Of a stretch of 27,059 bases of DNA, positions 22,758 through 27,059 are shown one piece after another (the first letter of the stretch is position 1; each line of letters starts with the position of its first letter). Where the stretch lies: the IMG/VR virus record IMGVR_UViG_3300037010_002127, positions 1-27,059 of that record; one strand, given 5' to 3'. This stretch comes from a virus. The translations under genes and the position numbers were made by a program. Below the pieces are notes generated by a model. It had not been told where the DNA came from, made no database searches, and saw only the letters and a list, made by a program, of their open reading frames with translations.

Positions 22758-24029
22758 ATGAAGAACGTGACATTAAAGATAGCGGAAATGCTAGGTCTAA
22801 CCGTCAACGAAGACGGAATTGTGATATCAAGAGTAGATGAGTCAATAGCTCTTGATGTGGGAGGCTCGGTGGTTTACGCCCCTGGGTACGGGAAGTTGGA
22901 GAAAGGGAGACAGTATTTCTCACTCGTGCCTGAGATGGCAGGTAAGCCGGTTACCCCGGTACTAAAAGCAGCCACGAAGGCCGCGACAACACTGCTCTCA
23001 GCAGCGGCTAAGGAGTTGATGGGTGGTGTACTATCCATGAAAGCAGCGGCTAAGGGGGGGAGTTACGCTTGGGGAGACAGTTTGCTTGAGATGCCAGCAG
23101 TAACAAAGGCTGCTGTGAAGGAAATAAATGGGGTTCTCAAGAGCTCCACGAAGCAAGTGATAACAGTAGGGTTCAGCGCCGCCAAGGGTGATGGTAAGAG
23201 CGCTCGGCTGATGTACCCTCTCCGAGAGCATTTGCGCGAGGAGCTGAGTGGTAGCACCGTTAACGTGGCACTGTGGGTGCACGACTACGTTATGGGTCTC
23301 ACCGCTGGAGACTCAATTGACCCGTTCATCGGTCCAAAGGTCAAAGGAGGCTTAGGCTGCGCCATCTGGCTGTCGGCGGTAGGAGAACTTCTGGGTGAGG
23401 TTTCAGCGAGACTTACCACGCTTATAGGTGAATTCCCAGAAGAAATCAGCGCCGAATGGGTGGGCTTGGAGCATCTGAGCACTATTGGTGAAGTAGGTGT
23501 CATACCGCCTGATTTTGCCGACGGTAAGAAGATGCTTTCATATGGGAAGAAGCTGCCTCCTCAGGGGTCAGTATTGGATACAAGCCACATAGCACCACCA
23601 TCACCAACAGAGCTTGGCGGGTGGGATGTGCCTGAACCACAGCTTCCGTCACCCGCGCAGCCTACCAAAACTTGGAACGGAGGGAGGTCGCCGGAGCCAC
23701 TGAGTCCAGTTACGCCTAGATGGGTCGATACCCCACCACCACCTGTTGCAGGGTTGAGTGTCGGTGAATACTTCGCGAGACAAGCCGCTGAATCGCGTGC
23801 CGCGCAGCAGAACGCGTTGTTTCAACAGCAACAGCAATTTTCATCAAATCGCCATCAGGCGCCACCACGCTACGCTAACCGAGTTGCTGCCGGACAGTTC
23901 CGCAACCAGATTGACAACTACCCTCAGCGACCCGTAGGCGCGCGCGGTGCTGCGCCACTACCTAACGATGTGCCTTGGAATGATACCCCTCAGTATCCCA
24001 ATAGTTACCCAAATAACTATTGGGGGTAA
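22758..24029 (+). CDS. Unknown protein with long disordered Pro/Gln/Asn-rich tail (gp70-like by position)
   Basis: A 423-aa protein; AAGGAG lies 8 nt before ATG 22758. The first ~280 residues look folded, with an Ala/Lys-rich helical stretch (TPVLKAATKAATTLLSAAAKEL, ~65-86) and strand segments (VITVGFSAAKGDGKSARLMY). The last ~140 residues are low-complexity: Pro-rich (APPSPTELGGWDVPEPQLPSP), then a Gln run (FQQQQQFSS) and Asn/Pro/Tyr/Arg repeats (YPNSYPNNYWG). Such tails often mediate many weak contacts. It sits between the gp69-like gene and the RNAP beta C gene. Function unknown; a nucleus- or RNA-associated role is a guess from neighbours and tail. It is not a membrane or secreted protein. 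Confidence 0.7.
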   Translation: MKNVTLKIAEMLGLTVNEDGIVISRVDESIALDVGGSVVYAPGYGKLEKGRQYFSLVPEMAGKPVTPVLKAATKAATTLLSAAAKELMGGVLSMKAAAKGGSYAWGDSLLEMPAVTKAAVKEINGVLKSSTKQVITVGFSAAKGDGKSARLMYPLREHLREELSGSTVNVALWVHDYVMGLTAGDSIDPFIGPKVKGGLGCAIWLSAVGELLGEVSARLTTLIGEFPEEISAEWVGLEHLSTIGEVGVIPPDFADGKKMLSYGKKLPPQGSVLDTSHIAPPSPTELGGWDVPEPQLPSPAQPTKTWNGGRSPEPLSPVTPRWVDTPPPPVAGLSVGEYFARQAAESRAAQQNALFQQQQQFSSNRHQAPPRYANRVAAGQFRNQIDNYPQRPVGARGAAPLPNDVPWNDTPQYPNSYPNNYWG

Positions 24030-24044
24030 GTAGTAACATAAGAA

Positions 24045-24070
24045 GCCGAGCGACCATATGGTCGCTCGGC
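24045..24070. terminator. 26-bp perfect palindrome between convergent genes
   Basis: Each half reads GCCGAGCGACCAT and its complement, without spacer. It lies between the stops of the 423-aa plus gene and the minus gene 24403-24092. On the minus strand it is followed by few T. A bidirectional transcription stop is the simplest reading. Confidence 0.75.
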
Positions 24071-24091
24071 AATATACCCTAAATTCTTTTT

Positions 24092-24403
24092 TTACCCTAA
24101 GCTCAGCATGAGATCTTCTACCGATTCTCCATTCGGTACGATATAGGTATCGCCCGGTAATAACGGGGCTGTCAGACTCCTTGCCACATTAATAACGTCT
24201 ACTAACGAGTGAATCTGACGTGGTAGCCCAACGCTGGTATACCACGCGTGCCTATCATAACGATATCTATCAGCAGCAATTTCGTCTACTATAAGTAGCC
24301 TGCCATTCTTTATAAGCTCTTCTCTTCCTCTAAGAACTTCCGGTAGGATTTTATCATTCATGACCCATAAACTCTCACCTATCATATCACTAGATTTTGC
24401 CAT
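24092..24403 (-). CDS. Putative baseplate wedge protein (T4 gp53 / LysM-like)
   Basis: A 103-aa protein. Residues ~47-93 (RYRYDRHAWYTSVGLPRQIH...VINVARSLTAPLLPGDTYIVP) follow the pattern RY-x-D-x(6-10)-Y...N-x-I-x-dp-x-L-x-pGd-x-i-x-iP of gp53-type baseplate proteins and their LysM-like C-terminal module. In contractile-tailed phages this piece links wedge proteins in the baseplate. Size is that of the short gp53 module. The gene stands alone on the minus strand inside a plus-strand block, consistent with a late virion gene with its own promoter in 24404-24543. The match is by pattern, with weak residue identity. Confidence 0.5.
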   Translation of the reverse strand: MAKSSDMIGESLWVMNDKILPEVLRGREELIKNGRLLIVDEIAADRYRYDRHAWYTSVGLPRQIHSLVDVINVARSLTAPLLPGDTYIVPNGESVEDLMLSLG

Positions 24404-24543
24404 CTTTTCTTCACCTCACCAGTATTAAAAAACCATTTATCAGCATATTGTGGGGGAGTTCAATTTTAATAGGGTATCATACACTTTTAATAGGGTACCA
24501 TACCCTATAATCGTAACTATCAATAGAGGCAAGAGGATCATTT
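24404..24543. promoter_or_regulatory. Divergent promoter region with 19-bp tandem repeat upstream of RNAP beta C
   Basis: A 140-bp AT-rich gap. Two copies of TTTTAATAGGGTAYCATAC lie at 24464-24482 and 24485-24503, differing at one base and offset by 21 bp (two helical turns). The second copy runs into TATAAT (24506-24511), a perfect sigma70-like -10 box 33 nt before ATG 24544, though no good -35 is present. CATACAC (24478-24484) spans the repeat junction. AGAGG (24531-24535 region) is the SD. This is the best candidate operator in the window. Confidence 0.6.
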
Positions 24544-26646
24544 ATGAATCATCATGAAGAGTTATTAGAGAAGATAAGAGCGCACGCAAACGAAGAATTG
24601 CCTATGGAGCTCATGGGCATCTCCGCGCTGAACCCAGCAGGTGCGATGGCGTCGTCAGTAAGAACCGGGATGTTTTCCGGTTATAAAATTACGACAGTGG
24701 TAACAGAGTTGGCTGAACCACCTCTGGTAATGAGTGGGCTAGAATATAAGATGGGTGAAGGCACCATAGGTGTGGTTGTTCCATACGATTGTGTTGTGGT
24801 GGAAAGGATTTCACCATCCGCTAGACCCTACGGTGGAGGAGCTGGGGTCATAGTACGAAGGGTTGGCGACGATGAACTCGGCTGGATAGAGTTACCAAGA
24901 ACCCACCAGTCGCCAAACACGTTTACATGGGAGTACGTGTATTTACCAAATATAAACGAGCGACTCAGACCCGGTGCTATCCTCAGGGCTGGCGAAAGAC
25001 TTGCCAAATCACCGGCGTTGTTGGCGGATGGTACATGGGCGCAAGGTGTGCGTCTGAATGTTGCTTACGTTGATATTGGACACGCCTGTGAGGATGGTGT
25101 TGCTGTTAGCGCTAGAGCGAACCAGAAAGGGGCGCATAGAGTCAAACAGATAATCTCGGAGGGGTATGGCGCTAACACTCTTCCACGTAACCTGTACGGT
25201 AAGAATGGGAGTTTTCAGGCTTACCCTTTACCAGGAGAAACGATACGGGACGACGGTCTGATTCTCGCGCTATTCGACTACAGTGCGAAGGAGGCGCACT
25301 GGCAATTGTTACCAGAGGTGTTAGCAACACCAGACTATATGACGGACGAAACTTTTCGAGCCAAGTTCGCAGGCATGACTGTGACTGACGTGTCTATCAC
25401 CCCCAACCCTGATAAAGGCGGTAACGTTTCATCGTTAATGGGTGAGGTCGATAATGCCATCATTGCGAAGCAGCGGCAATACACTCAGAGGATAATAGCC
25501 GCCACCAAAAACTCTGGGTCAAACTTATCGCCAGAGTTGCATCGGAAGGTGGTGGTGGCACTCCTCAACAGAGAGGCAGAGTCTAACCCAAGGGTTAGAC
25601 TGAACCTAAAGAGGAAAACCCTGCCGCCCATAACGGTGACGGTGACACTGGAGAAAACGGTGACCCCTAGCGTGGCGGCTAAGTGGTCGGATAGCGTAGG
25701 GGATAAAGGGGTGGCGGTGAAGATATATGAACCTGGCGAAGAACCCATGACTGAGGATGGTAGATCGGTCGACATCCTGATCGAGCGGTCTACCATTATC
25801 AGAAGGATGACCCCTGGTGGTCTATGGGTTGTGTACCTAACCTCCTTAAACGAAGGTCACCTTGTCCGTCTGCGGACGGCGCTTGGGATTAAGGCAGATG
25901 GGATACCGATAAACATTCTAGCGAAGAGGGTTGCGTCTAGGGTAGATGCCCTTCTGGTTGAAAATCCTGATCTGGTCAATGAGACTATCAAAGAGTATAT
26001 TGACTTTATGGGAATTATGTACCCACAGCTCAAGGAGGTTATGTTGGCGGCAAGCAAAGCGGAGCTTATTGAATACCTAAAAGAGTCCCTAACTGAAGGG
26101 GTTAGGACTATCTATCCGGCTAACACTGGTCACGACAGGGTAAGTGCTGTGAAAATGGCGGAGGATAAGTTCCCGGGTACTTACAATCGCTTATCGGTAT
26201 TAGACCGACATGGGAAGAGGGTTCTCACAAATAACAAGGTGAGGGTGGCTAATATACCCATAACCCTGTTAGACAAAGCACCTAACTTTATGGGGTCGGC
26301 AATCGCAGTTCCGCCTATAAACATAAAAGGTATGCCGGGTTCGCTCTCTAAGCAACGTAGGTCTGCTGGGCCGACCAGACTAGCATCGACTAGGTTAGGG
26401 GCTGCCGAAACGGCAATGCTTGCTACCCATGCGGGTGTGGAGTTAGTGGCAGAGTTGCTAGATAACTCTAGTAACCCACGCACTATCGAGAAGACGGTAA
26501 AGGCGATAATAGAATCTGACACCCCCACCAATCTGGAAAGGGTGGTAGATAGGAGCTTACCTGATTGCGAATTCGCTCCAACGCCAAACAGATTGACCGA
26601 TCATATGCTGTCTTGCATGGGTATAAAGATAGAGTTTGTTGAATAA
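24544..26646 (+). CDS. Phage multisubunit RNA polymerase, beta C-terminal subunit
   Basis: A 700-aa protein holding the C-terminal half of beta. Residues 380-394 (KWSDSVGDKGVAVKI) match cellular KLAGRHGNKGVVSKI: Lys380 and Lys388 keep the eight-residue spacing of the two active-site lysines. They are followed by EPMTEDGRSVDILI, as in beta (DMPYDENGTPVDIVL). Residues ~174-191 (AYVDIGHACEDGVAVSAR) match the YNFEDSILISER region with the Glu-Asp pair. Residues ~28-42 (ALNPAGAMASSVRTG) fit the segment before it. The N-terminal half of beta is not in the window. With the beta-prime N gene at 14055 it belongs to a polymerase assembled from at least four pieces. In phiKZ the corresponding gene contains a self-splicing intron; here the frame is uninterrupted. 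Confidence 0.92.
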   Translation: MNHHEELLEKIRAHANEELPMELMGISALNPAGAMASSVRTGMFSGYKITTVVTELAEPPLVMSGLEYKMGEGTIGVVVPYDCVVVERISPSARPYGGGAGVIVRRVGDDELGWIELPRTHQSPNTFTWEYVYLPNINERLRPGAILRAGERLAKSPALLADGTWAQGVRLNVAYVDIGHACEDGVAVSARANQKGAHRVKQIISEGYGANTLPRNLYGKNGSFQAYPLPGETIRDDGLILALFDYSAKEAHWQLLPEVLATPDYMTDETFRAKFAGMTVTDVSITPNPDKGGNVSSLMGEVDNAIIAKQRQYTQRIIAATKNSGSNLSPELHRKVVVALLNREAESNPRVRLNLKRKTLPPITVTVTLEKTVTPSVAAKWSDSVGDKGVAVKIYEPGEEPMTEDGRSVDILIERSTIIRRMTPGGLWVVYLTSLNEGHLVRLRTALGIKADGIPINILAKRVASRVDALLVENPDLVNETIKEYIDFMGIMYPQLKEVMLAASKAELIEYLKESLTEGVRTIYPANTGHDRVSAVKMAEDKFPGTYNRLSVLDRHGKRVLTNNKVRVANIPITLLDKAPNFMGSAIAVPPINIKGMPGSLSKQRRSAGPTRLASTRLGAAETAMLATHAGVELVAELLDNSSNPRTIEKTVKAIIESDTPTNLERVVDRSLPDCEFAPTPNRLTDHMLSCMGIKIEFVE

Positions 26647-26657
26647 CTAAACGATAG

Positions 26658-26675
26658 GGGGCGGTTAACCGCCCC
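26658..26675 (+). terminator. Palindromic hairpin after RNAP beta C
   Basis: An 18-bp perfect palindrome (GGGGCGGTT and its complement) lies 12 bp after the stop of the beta C gene. No U-tract follows; the next SD (GGAG, 26681-26684) comes at once. Probably an attenuator or an mRNA processing or stability element within a shared transcript. Confidence 0.6.
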
Positions 26676-26689
26676 TCATAGGAGATTTG

Positions 26690-27059
26690 ATGTTACTATT
26701 AGCACAGAAGATGAGAGGGGTACACCCTGAGTCACTAGAAGATACCATACGCGGTGGGTTCTCTTTAAAGTTTGCGGATGGGGTCGTGTTGGAGACGAAT
26801 ATAGCAGAGACCATGTGGTCTTCATGTGTGTGGTGGGGGTTCAGGGATTGGGTGACCGAGATACCCTCATCCGCCCACTTCTTAACCGGTGGTGGCGGTA
26901 AACTACGCTCAAGAACCCACCATCCTGTCATTACCGCTATGCTCAAGCAATGTATGGCGGAGCATGGGATTAAATCTTTGGCGGAGGCGATGGAGAGTGG
27001 GTTGACTAAGTGTATACCAGCCTCCGTCCAAAACATAACAAAGTACATGGGGATAAGGA
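26690..27059 (+). CDS. Partial gene; candidate RNAP beta-prime C-terminal subunit by position
   Basis: 123 codons are visible; the frame is open at the right edge. ATG 26690 is preceded by GGAG five bases upstream. The text (SLEDTIRGGFSLKFADGVVLETN; SSCVWWGFRDWVTEIP; LTGGGGKLRSRTHHPVITAML) contains no diagnostic motif yet. In the phiKZ order, as I recall it, the gene after beta C (gp71-73) is gp74, the beta-prime C-terminal subunit. A plus-strand start with good SD makes it preferable to the overlapping minus-strand frame 27048-26665. Identity is inferred from position alone. Confidence 0.55.
   Translation, partial: MLLLAQKMRGVHPESLEDTIRGGFSLKFADGVVLETNIAETMWSSCVWWGFRDWVTEIPSSAHFLTGGGGKLRSRTHHPVITAMLKQCMAEHGIKSLAEAMESGLTKCIPASVQNITKYMGIR

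Noticed and set aside
22758-24029. P-loop ATPase in the 423-aa protein (segment AAKGDGKSARL)
   Set aside because: GDGKS resembles the end of a Walker A, but the preceding glycine spacing is wrong (no GxxxxGKS) and no Walker B follows.
26665-27048. Minus-strand open frame at the right end
   Set aside because: The plus-strand frame from ATG 26690 has a good SD, no stop to the window edge and follows RNAP beta C; the minus frame looks like its shadow.
1-27059. tRNA genes, CRISPR arrays, insertion sequences, integrase or attachment sites
   Set aside because: Scanned for cloverleaf-type inverted repeats, regularly spaced direct repeats and transposase motifs by eye; none was found. The only direct repeat of note is the two-copy 19-bp element at 24464-24503, too short and few to be an array.

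Overview
The window comes from a large tailed phage (jumbo myovirus-like), most probably a nucleus-forming relative of phiKZ (Chimalliviridae). Several hallmarks support this. There is a terminase large subunit with Walker A, Walker B and a nuclease Asp. There is a tubulin/FtsZ-type GTPase (PhuZ-like). A multisubunit RNA polymerase is cut into separate genes: a beta-prime N-terminal piece with a DxDGD metal site and a beta C-terminal piece with the paired active-site lysines. There are also a family B DNA polymerase fragment and an SbcD/Mre11-type nuclease. The genome is tightly packed with ATGA-type overlaps, Shine-Dalgarno (SD) sites and perfect hairpin terminators. I see no tRNA, rRNA, CRISPR array, insertion sequence or host gene.

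Layout. 1-2602 (minus): terminase, running off the left edge, and a 410-aa neighbour. 2603-3783 (plus): divergent promoter region, tubulin gene, strong terminator. 3799-6984 (plus): seven small overlapping or closely spaced genes of unknown function, closed by a terminator. 7117-9306 (plus): DNA polymerase. 9355-12001 (minus): four unknown genes, two of them plausible virion proteins. 12166-21254 and onward to 24029 (plus): a 604-aa abundant-type protein that I take as the likely nuclear shell protein (chimallin), RNA polymerase beta-prime N, three unknown proteins, SbcD, an unknown 283-aa protein, an SSB-tailed protein, and three ~420-490-aa proteins. 24092-24403 (minus): a lone baseplate-like gene. 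24544 to the right end (plus): RNA polymerase beta C and a partial gene.

The gene order resembles what I remember of phiKZ: gp54 (shell) and gp55 (RNAP subunit), then gp68-gp69-gp70-gp71/73-gp74. By that synteny the 491-aa gene at 19779 would match the fifth non-virion RNAP subunit (gp68). The 485-aa gene at 21251 would match gp69, which I recall as a nuclear import factor. The gene cut at the right edge would match beta-prime C. These three identities are inference from context, not from sequence motifs. Recognisable minus-strand genes are packaging or virion-type; recognisable plus-strand genes are replication, transcription and nucleus-type. This suggests that strand separates late from early/middle expression.
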